Assembly: GCF_000271305.1 (NCBI RefSeq)
Contig: NZ_AKGD01000003.1
Coordinates: 608,279-672,278 of the forward strand
Length of the DNA stretch: 64,000 bases
Reading direction: 5' to 3'
Source: Hydrocarboniphaga effusa AP103
GTDB taxonomy: Bacteria > Pseudomonadota > Gammaproteobacteria > Nevskiales > Nevskiaceae
Notes under the pieces: generated by a model
Databases searched by the model: none
The model's input: the letters and a program-made list of their open reading frames with translations, nothing else
What the model was told of the DNA's origin: nothing
Program-made: the position numbers and the translations under genes
Part shown: positions 32,825 through 41,294 of the stretch, one piece after another
How the letters are laid out: each line of letters begins with the position of its first letter
How positions within the stretch are numbered: the first letter of the stretch is position 1

Positions 32825-34233
32825 GCCTGCGCAACGCAATGTTCGCTTTCGCGCTGTGCGGCCTGGGCATCGGCTCCGCGCTCGCGCAGAACGCGGCTCC
32901 GGCTCCGCAGGCGGCTCGGCCGGCGCAAGGCCTCGATCGACTGCTCGACCAGATTCGCGAAGGCTCGCAGCAGATGTCCAAGACCAATCAGGAGCGCGAG
33001 GCGCGCTTCCTGCGCGACAAGAACCAGCAGGCGCAGCTACTCGCCGAAGCCGAGGGCGCGCGCAACGCGGCCGATGCGCGGGCCAAGCAGGCCAAGGCGC
33101 GCTACGACGGCGCGCAGGCCGGCATCGCCGCGCTCAAGCAGCAGCTGCAGGGTCGCGTCGGCGACAGCGCGCAGATTTTCTCGGCGGTGTCCGATGCGGC
33201 CGGCGCGCTCAAGGCGCAGGCGCAGGATTCGCTCGTGACGCCGCAGCTTCCGACACGCAGCGCCGAGCTCGACCAGCTCGCTCAAGCCCGCGAATTGCCC
33301 GGCGTCGATCAGATCGAGAAGCTGTGGTTTCTGTATGCGCAGGAGATCGCCGAGAACGGCAAGGTCGCGCGCTTCAAGGCGCAGGTGTTCGACGACGCTG
33401 GCCAACCGCAGCAGGCCGAAGTCACGCGCATCGGCGCGTTCACTGCGTTCGCGGACGGACGCTATCTGGCGATCGAACCGGGCACCGGCCAGCTCACCGC
33501 GCTGCCGCGACAGCCATCAGATTTCACCGGCTTGATCCGCAGCTTCGGCAAGGACGCGGATGACCAGATCCGCGACATCCTCGTCGATCCTTCGCGCGGC
33601 GCGCTGCTGCGGCTCGCGGCCGAGCGGCCTGCGCTGTCCGAACGCATTCACCAGGCCGGAGCGGTCGGCTACGTGATCATCGCCATTGGCCTGGTCGGTG
33701 CGGCGCTCGCGATCCATCAGCTCGTCTATCTGCTGCTGGTCGGCCGGAAAGTCGGCGCGCAGCTGCGCGATCTGGGCAGGCCGCGCGACGACAATCCGCT
33801 CGGTCGTGTGCTCGGCTGCCTGCGCGGCGAATCGCCCGACAGCCTGCGCGCGCTCGACACCGAGGCGATCGAGACTCGACTGGCCGAAGCGGTGCTGCGC
33901 GAAACGCCCAAGCTCGAACGCTATCAGGCGCTGCTGCGCATGATCGTCGCGGCGGGCCCGCTGCTCGGCCTGCTCGGCACCGTGGTCGGCATGATCATGA
34001 CCTTCCAGGTCATCACCGAACTCGGCTCCGGCGATCCCAAGGTGATGGCCGGCGGCATCTCGCACGCGATGGTCGCGACCGTGCTCGGCCTGCTGATCGC
34101 GATTCCGCTGCTGTTCGCGAACAGCTTCCTCGGCGCGCGTTCGCGCGTGCTCACGCAGATTCTCGACGAGCAGGCGGCCGGCATGCTCGCGCGTCAGCTC
34201 GAGGCGCGGCGCTCGCGCAATGCCGATGCTTGA
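32821..34233 (+). CDS. Large MotA/TolQ/ExbB proton channel protein with periplasmic coiled coil
   Basis: This is a 470-residue protein. It has a signal peptide (ending GSALAQNAAP), then about 240 residues of periplasmic coiled coil and beta domain (RLLDQIREGSQQMSKTNQEREARF), then an ExbB core: helix about 280-302 (AVGYVIIAIGLVGAALAIHQLVYLLL), and two helices with LLGLLGTVVGMIMTFQVI and GISHAMVATVLGLLIAIPLLF. It is longer than classical ExbB and matches the first of the two ExbB-like proteins in DUF3450-type TonB operons. It overlaps its neighbours on both sides (4 and 14 bp). Confidence 0.88.
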   Translation: MSLRNAMFAFALCGLGIGSALAQNAAPAPQAARPAQGLDRLLDQIREGSQQMSKTNQEREARFLRDKNQQAQLLAEAEGARNAADARAKQAKARYDGAQAGIAALKQQLQGRVGDSAQIFSAVSDAAGALKAQAQDSLVTPQLPTRSAELDQLAQARELPGVDQIEKLWFLYAQEIAENGKVARFKAQVFDDAGQPQQAEVTRIGAFTAFADGRYLAIEPGTGQLTALPRQPSDFTGLIRSFGKDADDQIRDILVDPSRGALLRLAAERPALSERIHQAGAVGYVIIAIGLVGAALAIHQLVYLLLVGRKVGAQLRDLGRPRDDNPLGRVLGCLRGESPDSLRALDTEAIETRLAEAVLRETPKLERYQALLRMIVAAGPLLGLLGTVVGMIMTFQVITELGSGDPKVMAGGISHAMVATVLGLLIAIPLLFANSFLGARSRVLTQILDEQAAGMLARQLEARRSRNADA

Positions 34234-34756
34234 ATCGCTGCTCGTTCCGTATCGCCAGTTCGACGAGTTCCTCGATCTCGGCGGCTGGGTGGTGGGCTGG
34301 ATCGTGCTCTGCGCGCTGGTGATGTGGACGCTGGTGCTCGAACGCAGCTGGTTTCTGCTGCGCATTTATCCGCAGCTGCGCAACGACTGCGTGCGGGAGT
34401 GGCGTGAACGTGAGGAGCGTACTTCCTGGACCGCGCAGCGCATTCGCACCGCGATGGTGTCCGAGTTGCGGCTGGCGATGGAAAGCGGCCTGCCGATCAT
34501 TCGCGTGATGGTGCCGATGAGTCCCCTGCTCGGCTTGCTCGGCACCGTCGTCGGCATGCTGCAGGTCTTCGATGCGATGACGGCCGCGCGCAGCGCCGAT
34601 ACGCGTGCGATGGCCGATGGCATTTCGCACGCGATGATCGCGACGATGGCCGGGCTCGTCGTGAGCCTGCTCGGCCTGTTCTGCGCGCACCTGCTCGGCT
34701 CGCGCGTGAAGCTCGAAACCGCGAAGCTCAACGATCTGCTGGATGCGGCGCCATGA
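34220..34756 (+). CDS. exbB: ExbB-type proton channel protein, short copy
   Basis: This is a 178-residue protein with a helix near residues 22-44 (GWVVGWIVLCALVMWTLVLE) and two C-terminal helices including MSPLLGLLGTVVGMLQVFDAM and SHAMIATMAGLVVSLLGLFCAHLL. It is a compact ExbB of the TonB2 type and the direct partner of the ExbD encoded next (ATGA overlap). Two ExbB-like genes in one operon is usual for DUF3450-containing clusters. Confidence 0.9.
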   Translation: MPMLESLLVPYRQFDEFLDLGGWVVGWIVLCALVMWTLVLERSWFLLRIYPQLRNDCVREWREREERTSWTAQRIRTAMVSELRLAMESGLPIIRVMVPMSPLLGLLGTVVGMLQVFDAMTAARSADTRAMADGISHAMIATMAGLVVSLLGLFCAHLLGSRVKLETAKLNDLLDAAP

Positions 34757-35157
34757 AGTTGCGCAGACGCAGCGAGACGCACGAAGAGTCGGCGATGGAC
34801 CTGGCGCCGATGCTGGACTTCGTCATGAACCTGCTGATCTTCTTCATCATCGCGGCGGCCTTCGTGCACGAATCCGGCATCCGCGTGAACCGGCCCGCGG
34901 CCAAGACCGCCAAGCCCGAAGACAAGGGCAGCATCTTCGTCGCGGTGTCGGCGAACAATGAAATCTGGATCGATCGCGAGCACGTCGACATCCGTCGGCT
35001 GCGCGGCGAGATCGAGCGCATGAAGCGCGAGCGACCGAAAGCCGCGGTCGTCGTCCAGGCCGATCGCGACGCGCGCGCCGGCGTGCTCGTAGAAGTGATG
35101 GATCAGGCGCGCCTGGCGGGTGTCGCGGACGTCGCGATCGCGGCGACTCCGCAGTGA
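34753..35157 (+). CDS. exbD: ExbD of TonB operon 2
   Basis: This is a 134-residue ExbD/TolR protein. The transmembrane segment begins with MDLAPMLDFVMNLLIFFIIAAAF (about 18-40), which keeps the conserved Asp in LDFVMN, and a periplasmic domain follows with AVVVQADRDARAGVLVEVMDQARLAGV. It is divergent from the two ExbDs at 15606 and 16182, so this is a separate TonB2-like system and not a duplication of the first. Confidence 0.9.
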   Translation: MKLRRRSETHEESAMDLAPMLDFVMNLLIFFIIAAAFVHESGIRVNRPAAKTAKPEDKGSIFVAVSANNEIWIDREHVDIRRLRGEIERMKRERPKAAVVVQADRDARAGVLVEVMDQARLAGVADVAIAATPQ

Positions 35158-35176
35158 TGCGATCGTCGGGCGGCGC

Positions 35177-35917
35177 ATGCTGATCGAACATCGCTTGCCG
35201 GCTTCCGCGCGCAGGCGCTGGCTCTGGTTGCCGCCGCTGGCACTCGCGCTGACCTGGCTGCTGTTTCTCGCGCTGTATCAGGCGATACGTACGGACGAAG
35301 TCGCGATCGAGCCGAGTACGCTGATCGACGCGGTGCGCGTGGTTCAGACCCAGCGCAGCGAAGCCACGCCGCAGCAGGCGATGCGCGCGCTCGAATCGCC
35401 GCCGCCACCGCCGCCTTCGGCCCCGCCATCGCTCGCAGGCGGTGCGATGCCGACGCTGTCGCTGCCGGCGATGGCGGTGTCGCCGATCGAAGTGGGCAAC
35501 ATCGCGGTGCCGCTCGGAACCACGATCGGCGGCGGGCCTGGCCTGGGCTCCGGAAGCTTCGGCGGCTTTGCGCGTGGCGGCGGAGGAGGCGGCGGTTCGG
35601 GCGGGGCGGGTGGCGGCAACTACAGCGGCGGCAAGTGGAAAGGCAAGCCGCTGGTTCCGATTTCGACCGCGCGTCCGCAGATGCCCGAGTGGGCCTGCAA
35701 GCAGAAGATCGCGGGTTGGGTCGAAGCGGTTTTCACGATCACCGCCAATGGGCACGTGCGCGACGTGAAGATCGCGGATGCCGATCCCAAGGGCGTCTAC
35801 GAAGCCGCCGCGATCGAAAGCATTTCGAACTGGCTCTACGAACCCACGGGCGCGAACCTCGAAATTCGCCAGCGCGTGCCGATGGACCCGGCCGACTGCG
35901 CGTTCAACTGGCGCTGA
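35177..35917 (+). CDS. tonB: TonB-family energy transducer of operon 2
   Basis: This 246-residue protein has an anchor helix at about 16-34 (LWLPPLALALTWLLFLALYQ), a proline patch (SPPPPPPSAPPS), an unusual glycine-rich spacer (GFARGGGGGGGSGGAGGGN) instead of the usual Pro/Lys arm, and a C-terminal TonB-like domain (about 160-246, QKIAGWVEAVFTITANGHVRDVKI). The ATG at 35177 is preferred because it precedes the anchor directly. It transfers energy to unidentified receptors. Confidence 0.82.
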   Translation: MLIEHRLPASARRRWLWLPPLALALTWLLFLALYQAIRTDEVAIEPSTLIDAVRVVQTQRSEATPQQAMRALESPPPPPPSAPPSLAGGAMPTLSLPAMAVSPIEVGNIAVPLGTTIGGGPGLGSGSFGGFARGGGGGGGSGGAGGGNYSGGKWKGKPLVPISTARPQMPEWACKQKIAGWVEAVFTITANGHVRDVKIADADPKGVYEAAAIESISNWLYEPTGANLEIRQRVPMDPADCAFNWR

Positions 35918-35920
35918 GCG

Positions 35921-38491
35921 ATGAGCTCGCTCGACAGAGTCGTCGCCTGCGTCGCCTTGCTGTGCGTTTGTATCGTCGCGAGTGCCGAGCAATACAAGAG
36001 TGAAGTGCGCGAGCTGCCGAGCAACGCGGCCGACTCCAAGCCGGTCGATACGAAAACGCTGCTCAAGCAGACCACCGATCCGTACGGCAAGGCGCTGCTG
36101 CTGCGCGACCTGGCCGCACAGGCCGCGCAGAAGAAGGACTACAAGCAGGCCGCGCAATTGCTCGAGCAGGCCATCGCGCAGAAGTCGCTGTCCGGCCCGG
36201 CCGAAACCGCCATGCGCCAGGATCTCGCGCAGCTGTACATGGCGACCGGCGACACCAAGCAGATGGTTCCGCAACTCGAAGCGCAGGTGAAGAGCGGCAA
36301 GGCTTCGCCCGAAGCCTACGTCGCGCTCGGCGCGGCCTATGTCGAGCAGAAGCGCTACGCCGACGCGGTGCCGCTGCTCGAAAAAGGTGTGCGCGCGGTC
36401 AAGCAGCCCGATCCGAGCTGGAAGCAGGCGTTGCTCGCCGCGTATCTCGGCGCGGGCAAGGACAAGGAAGCCCTGCCGCTGCTCGAAGAGGCCGTGCGTC
36501 GCAGCCCGGCGCAGCGCGAGCTGTGGATTCAGCTCGCGGCCGTGAGCCTCAAGGCCGGCGACAAGGAAAAGGCGCAGGCCGTGCTCGAGCTCGCGAGCCG
36601 GCTCGGCCATTTGCGCGACGACAACGATCGCCTTCGCCTGGTCACGCTGACCGGGCAAATTGGTGCTCCTTTCGAAGCGGCTTCGCTGCTCAAGGGCTGG
36701 ATCGCGGGCAGGCAACTGCCGGACAACGCCGAGAATCGCAAGCTGCTTGCGACGCTCTGGCTCGCGGCCCGCGAAAAGAAACTCGCGCTCGACGCGATCG
36801 ACCAGGCGCTCGCGGTGGCGCCGAGCAGTGACTTGCTGCAACAGAAGGCGCAGCTGCACATGGAGCGCGAGGAATATCCGCAAGCGATCGCGGTGCTCGA
36901 GAAGCTCACGGCCGGCAACGCCAGGTCCGGATCGCTGTGGCTCACGCTCGGCATGGCGCGCTATCAGCAGGCCGATGTCGATGGCGCGCTCCTCGCGTTT
37001 CGCCAGGCCCAGGGATACACGCCGAATCGCAAGCTCGCCGACGAGTGGGTGAAGTATCTGGAATCGGGCAGGGCGCGCGAGCAGGCGATGATCGCGCTCG
37101 AGCAGACGCGGCAGCGCAAGCAGGAGGAATCGGTCGAAACGAGCGATCGGCTGCTCGGCGATTCGGTTGCGGTCGGCAATGCGGAAGGCGCGGCGGCGCC
37201 TGTCGCAGCGGCTACGCGCAGTAGTGGCGCGCTGACGCCGGTTGGCGCCCAGCGCGAGGGCAACGCGGCCGGCACGATTCCGGCCTGGACCGGCGGCATC
37301 CAGCGCTCGCAATGGCCGGCGGGTTTCGCAGCGGGCCAAAGGCTCAAGGATGTCTACGCTCAGGACAAGCCGCTGTTCACGATCACTGCCGCGAACGCGG
37401 CGCAATACGCGAACCAGCTGTCCGCCGGTCATCGGGCGTTGCTGCGCAGGAGCGGCTATGCGATGCCGGTGTATCCGTCGCGGCGCAGCGTCGCGTATCC
37501 GCAGGCGATCTACGAGGCGAGCCAGGCCAACATCGGCCGCGCCGCCTTGACGGGAACCGATTCGCTGCAAGGCGCCCGGTTGGGCGTGCCGTTCCCGAAG
37601 CCGGACAGCGGCGTGAAGATCATGTGGAATCATCGGACGCGCTATCGCGGTAACACGATGCAGGCGCAGAGCTCGCAAGCCGTGGTGCAGAAAGACGGCA
37701 GCGCGACCTGGCTCAAGCAGATGGAGCGCGTGCTGTATCGCTATGCCAACACCGATGATCCGATCGACCTGTCGCAACGCAATATCCTGCTGTATTACCT
37801 GAGCGCATTCGGACGCAGCCTCAACCGGCTCGACTTCGTCGCGCTCGTGCACGAGACCGCGAACGCCACGCAGAACGGTCGCAACGTCTGGGCGCTGCCG
37901 CTCGACATCGGCAAGCTGTTCCGCATTCCGCCAGTGGGCTACGACCAGCCGTTTCCGGGCTCGGAAGGCCTGTACTTCGTCGACATGGTCGACATGTACA
38001 ACGGCGGTTTCGACCGCTATGTCTGGAAGCTGCAGGGCAAGCGCGAACTGTATGTGCCGTACAACAACTATCGCATCGGTGACGGACGCTTTCGCTATGC
38101 GCAGCTGGTCAAGCCGGGTTACCTGAATCCGGAAGCAACCCGCTACGAACTGCACCGGGTCTGGGTCATCGAGGCGACCGAGCGCGGCGGCAAGAAGCAC
38201 AGCTTCGGCAAGCGCGTGTTCTACGTGGACGAAGACAGCTGGAACGTCGTGCTCGTCGAGAACTACGAGCACGACGATCAGACGCTATGGCGGTTTCAGG
38301 AAGGCCACTTGCTGTCCCTCTACGATTCACTGTCCGCGAATTGCGCGCCCGTGGTGACTTACGACTTCAAGGACGGGCGCTATTTCATCAATCGACTGAC
38401 GGCGGAAGACGCACCGGCACAATTCAATGTGCCGATGCGAGAGCAGGATTTCACGCCGGACGCCGTGCGTACACGCTACAACCGTCGCTAG
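35921..38491 (+). CDS. TPR-DUF1329 fusion protein
   Basis: This is an 856-residue exported protein. It has a signal peptide (ending VASAEQYK), TPR-like repeats over residues about 55-390 (for example KKDYKQAAQLLEQAIAQ, EEYPQAIAVLEKLT), a low-complexity linker (about 391-436), and from 437 to the end a complete DUF1329 domain beginning LTPVGAQREGNAAGTIPAW and including TRYELHRVWVIEAT and VFYVDEDSWNVVLVENY. The TPR half is the expected last gene of a TonB2 operon; the DUF1329 half is normally separate, as in the paralogue at 41295. DUF1329 proteins have a LolA/LolB-like fold and are linked to outer-membrane lipid or hydrophobic transport. No frame break is seen at the junction (near 37229). Confidence 0.85.
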   Translation: MSSLDRVVACVALLCVCIVASAEQYKSEVRELPSNAADSKPVDTKTLLKQTTDPYGKALLLRDLAAQAAQKKDYKQAAQLLEQAIAQKSLSGPAETAMRQDLAQLYMATGDTKQMVPQLEAQVKSGKASPEAYVALGAAYVEQKRYADAVPLLEKGVRAVKQPDPSWKQALLAAYLGAGKDKEALPLLEEAVRRSPAQRELWIQLAAVSLKAGDKEKAQAVLELASRLGHLRDDNDRLRLVTLTGQIGAPFEAASLLKGWIAGRQLPDNAENRKLLATLWLAAREKKLALDAIDQALAVAPSSDLLQQKAQLHMEREEYPQAIAVLEKLTAGNARSGSLWLTLGMARYQQADVDGALLAFRQAQGYTPNRKLADEWVKYLESGRAREQAMIALEQTRQRKQEESVETSDRLLGDSVAVGNAEGAAAPVAAATRSSGALTPVGAQREGNAAGTIPAWTGGIQRSQWPAGFAAGQRLKDVYAQDKPLFTITAANAAQYANQLSAGHRALLRRSGYAMPVYPSRRSVAYPQAIYEASQANIGRAALTGTDSLQGARLGVPFPKPDSGVKIMWNHRTRYRGNTMQAQSSQAVVQKDGSATWLKQMERVLYRYANTDDPIDLSQRNILLYYLSAFGRSLNRLDFVALVHETANATQNGRNVWALPLDIGKLFRIPPVGYDQPFPGSEGLYFVDMVDMYNGGFDRYVWKLQGKRELYVPYNNYRIGDGRFRYAQLVKPGYLNPEATRYELHRVWVIEATERGGKKHSFGKRVFYVDEDSWNVVLVENYEHDDQTLWRFQEGHLLSLYDSLSANCAPVVTYDFKDGRYFINRLTAEDAPAQFNVPMREQDFTPDAVRTRYNRR

Positions 38492-38639
38492 GCTTCCGAA
38501 TACGCCGCTGCGCTCGGCATTTCGCGTGCGGGCGGTGCTCGGAATCCTCAGGTACTTACAGCACGCTGCGGTGTCTTCGCTCCGTCCTCACACGACCTGC
38601 CGTCGCTCACAGCGCTTATTCGAAAGCCTGGTTGCAGGC

Positions 38640-39104
38640 TTACTGCGCGCGCACCCATTCCTGCGTGCGGCCCAGCATCGAGACGCCCATGTAGCCGCGG
38701 ACCTTGAGCTTCTGGCCGCCGGCCTCGGGCTCGAGCTTGGCGCCGTAGACCTTGCCCTTTTGCGGGTCGAGGATCTTGCCGTCGCCCCAGCCGTCGCCCG
38801 TTTTCTTGACGCCCCAGAGAATGGTCATGCCCTGGATCGGCTTGTCCTTGCGATCGCCTTCGCATTTCTCGCAGGTCGGATTCGGCTTCGACGGGTTGAT
38901 CAGTTCGACGACACTGCCCTGCAGTTCGCCGTTGACCTCTTTGATCTCGACAACGGACTTGGGCTTGCCGGTTTCGTCGTCGATGGTCTGCCAGCGTCCG
39001 ACCGGCGATTCGCCTGCCGCAAATACCGAACCCGCACTGAGCGCGAGCGCTGCGATGGCCGCGGCTTTGAGCGAGCGACAAAACAGATGAGGCGAGGTCT
39101 TCAT
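38640..39104 (-). CDS. DUF2147 family exported protein
   Basis: This 154-residue protein has a signal peptide ending SVFAAGESP and a lipocalin-like DUF2147 domain: SPVGRWQTIDDETGKPKSVVEI, a CEKC pair (PTCEKCEGDRKDKP), GMTILWGVKK and LKVRGYMGVSMLGRTQEW. Function is unknown; the family is frequent in proteobacteria. It is transcribed opposite to its neighbours. GGAG lies a few bases before the start. The 148 bp between 38491 and 38640 hold no gene, only C+G-rich sequence with a loose inverted repeat (TTCCGA/TCGGAA). Confidence 0.82.
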   Translation of the reverse strand: MKTSPHLFCRSLKAAAIAALALSAGSVFAAGESPVGRWQTIDDETGKPKSVVEIKEVNGELQGSVVELINPSKPNPTCEKCEGDRKDKPIQGMTILWGVKKTGDGWGDGKILDPQKGKVYGAKLEPEAGGQKLKVRGYMGVSMLGRTQEWVRAQ

Positions 39105-39253
39105 GGCGGTCTCCTCCGCAAGTTTTTCAATAGGTCAAGCCGGTCGGACCGTAGTCCCGACCGACTGAACGCTCCATGAGCTTCCCATCGCTGGGGGCCA
39201 AGGCCGTTCCGAAGCCGTCATGGCCTCCGCAGAGGGGGCATCGGTGCAGCCGA

Positions 39254-39697
39254 TCAGTTCAAGTAGCCGGACAAGGTTTTCGAAAGCTCGGGAAACAGCG
39301 TCTCGATCTCTTCATGGAGAGTGCTGCGCAGCTTGCGATAGGTCGATTTCGCCGCCTCGTTCGAACTTTCTGCCGCGCGCCCGTCGATCTTCCTCCTCAG
39401 AGCCTCGATGGCCTCATCGGCGTTCTTGCGCAGGAACAGGCTGAAGTCTCGATCGGAGGTTTGGCCGAAGCGCGCGTAGAGCGGTTCCAATGCCTCGACG
39501 AGATCAGGCAACAAGCGGTTGATCGCGCGAGGGATCAGATCCGGCCTGGTTGCCTTCAAGACCGCGAGTCCGGCCTTGAGCGCAAGACCGCGCAGGCTCC
39601 GCAAACTATTCAGATGATGTTCGACTATCCTCACGCAGTCTGCGGTCAGCGCTTCTTTCCGGTGCGGGGCCAGCAGAATCTCGGCAAGCGTGGACAT
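39254..39697 (-). CDS. DUF6918-like small helical protein
   Basis: This 147-residue, mainly alpha-helical protein has no signal or membrane segment. It begins STLAEILLAPHRKEALTADC and contains KATRPDLIPRAINRLLPDLVEALEPLYARF, which I recognise as the DUF6918 pattern; this is from memory and only moderately certain. Function is unknown. It is divergent from the ABC1/UbiB-like kinase gene with only 23 bp between start codons, which suggests linked roles. Confidence 0.6.
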   Translation of the reverse strand: MSTLAEILLAPHRKEALTADCVRIVEHHLNSLRSLRGLALKAGLAVLKATRPDLIPRAINRLLPDLVEALEPLYARFGQTSDRDFSLFLRKNADEAIEALRRKIDGRAAESSNEAAKSTYRKLRSTLHEEIETLFPELSKTLSGYLN

Positions 39698-39720
39698 ATT
39701 TGCTCAGGGGCCTTGGTTGG

Positions 39721-41139
39721 ATGGTCAAGAATAATGATGATGCCTCGTTGTTGCAGGGCAGCAAAAGGGGCCTGGATCGGCTCAAGACACGGCCGTTCGA
39801 ACGCAATCTGGCATTGACCAAGCTCGGTTTCGGTGCCGGCAGCAAGATCGTCGCTCATGGCATCCGCAATATGTTCCGCGGCGAGATCGAGCGTGATGAA
39901 GCCAATCGCGGTTTTTACGAACGTCAGGCGCGCGTACTCGCCGACGAACTAGGGCAGCTCAAGGGCAGCGTGATGAAGGCTGGCCAGATGCTGTCTCTTT
40001 GGGGCCAGTATTTTCTGCCTGAGGAAGCGGTCGACGTGCTGGCGAGCCTGCAGGACGACACCGCGCCGGTGGCCTGGAAGTACATCGCCCCGGCCCTCGA
40101 GAAGGAACTCGGTCGCGCCAGGTTGCGTGAACTCGAAATCGACGAACAGCCGCTCGCCGCCGCTTCGCTAGGGCAGGCGCATCGGGCACGCCGGAAGTCC
40201 GACGGCTTGGACGTTGTGGTCAAGGTGCAATACCCGGGCGTGGCCGATGCCATCGACAGCGATATCCGTACGCTGTCTCGACTGGTATTGATGTCCAAGC
40301 TCACGCCCAAGGGGCTGGACGTCAATCCGATCTTCGCGGAACTGCGCGAGATGCTGTATCAGGAGGTCGACTACAAGGCCGAGCGTCGCTATACGGAAGC
40401 CTTCTGTGCCAAGCTTGCGGACGACGATCGCTTCGTGGTGCCGAAGGTGATCGCCGAGTATTCGAGCGGTCGCATCTTGACCACCAGTTATGAGCGTGGC
40501 GTCAGTGCCCGCCACGCCTCGGTCGCGGCGTTATCGCAGCCGCGGCGCAACAGGCTCGGCAGCGCGTTCATGGAACTGTTCCTGCGCGAATTCTTCGACT
40601 GGGGCATGGTGCAGACCGATCCGCACTTCGGCAACTATCGCATTCGCATCGACGAAGGCGGTGAAGACGACCGCATCGTGCTGCTCGATTTCGGTGCCAC
40701 CAAGCGCTTCGAACGCAAGTTCATCGATTCCTACACCTGCATCGTGCGCGGCGCGCTCGAACACAAGCCCGAGCTGATCGAGAAGGGCGCGCTGCGCATC
40801 GGGCTCATGCAGCCGAACTTTCCTCGTGCGGTGCACGAGGCTTTCGCCATGATGTGCGAGACCATCGTCGAGCCCTTCACCGATCCGTCGGAGGGGCGCG
40901 TTCCCCCTCAATTGTTGAATGAGACAGGGGGTTATCGCTGGGGGGCCAGTGATCTGCCGATGCGGGTGACGCAGACTGGCGCTCGCAATGCTCTGTCCGT
41001 CTATTTCCGCGTGCCGCCGCGGGAGATCGTGTTTCTGCATCGACGCCTGGCCGGCGTATTTGTCATGCTGGCCCAGCTGCGAGCCGAAATCTCCACACGA
41101 GCCACGCTGCTGAGGGCGATCGAAGGGCTGGGTACGTGA
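39721..41139 (+). CDS. ABC1/UbiB (AarF)-family atypical kinase
   Basis: This 472-residue ADCK-like protein has the family KxGQ motif in LKGSVMKAGQMLSLWGQYF (about 85-100), the alanine-rich ATP loop PLAAASLGQAHRA, the lysine in VVVKVQYPG, catalytic DPHFGNYR and metal-binding DFGATKRF. UbiB relatives support ubiquinone synthesis or lipid transport by ATPase-like activity. Unlike UbiB it lacks an evident C-terminal pair of membrane helices, so it may serve another lipid. The Met at 39721 begins the conserved part. Confidence 0.85.
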   Translation: MVKNNDDASLLQGSKRGLDRLKTRPFERNLALTKLGFGAGSKIVAHGIRNMFRGEIERDEANRGFYERQARVLADELGQLKGSVMKAGQMLSLWGQYFLPEEAVDVLASLQDDTAPVAWKYIAPALEKELGRARLRELEIDEQPLAAASLGQAHRARRKSDGLDVVVKVQYPGVADAIDSDIRTLSRLVLMSKLTPKGLDVNPIFAELREMLYQEVDYKAERRYTEAFCAKLADDDRFVVPKVIAEYSSGRILTTSYERGVSARHASVAALSQPRRNRLGSAFMELFLREFFDWGMVQTDPHFGNYRIRIDEGGEDDRIVLLDFGATKRFERKFIDSYTCIVRGALEHKPELIEKGALRIGLMQPNFPRAVHEAFAMMCETIVEPFTDPSEGRVPPQLLNETGGYRWGASDLPMRVTQTGARNALSVYFRVPPREIVFLHRRLAGVFVMLAQLRAEISTRATLLRAIEGLGT

Positions 41140-41199
41140 TGGCTTTCACGCAAAAAGCAGTACGCATGGAAGCGCTTGCGTCTGGTTGTTTTTTATGGT

Positions 41200-41227
41200 T
41201 TGCAGTCGGTTGGAAATTCGCTAGCAT
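41200..41227 (+). promoter_or_regulatory. Possible promoter of DUF1329 gene
   Basis: TTGCAG (41200-41205) and TAGCAT (41222-41227) are separated by 16 bp in an A+T-richer stretch, about 60 bp before the ribosome site of the DUF1329 gene. The match to sigma-70 consensus is moderate. Confidence 0.35.
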
Positions 41228-41294
41228 CGGCTCGTTTTTATTTCAAAAAATGACTCAGCACTCACGTGCTCGAGTCCTGTCGAGGAGATGATCC

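Noticed and set aside
34847..38272. A 1141-residue minus-strand frame opposite the second TonB operon
   Set aside because: It runs across exbD, tonB and the TPR-DUF1329 gene, all of which are clearly coding on the plus strand.
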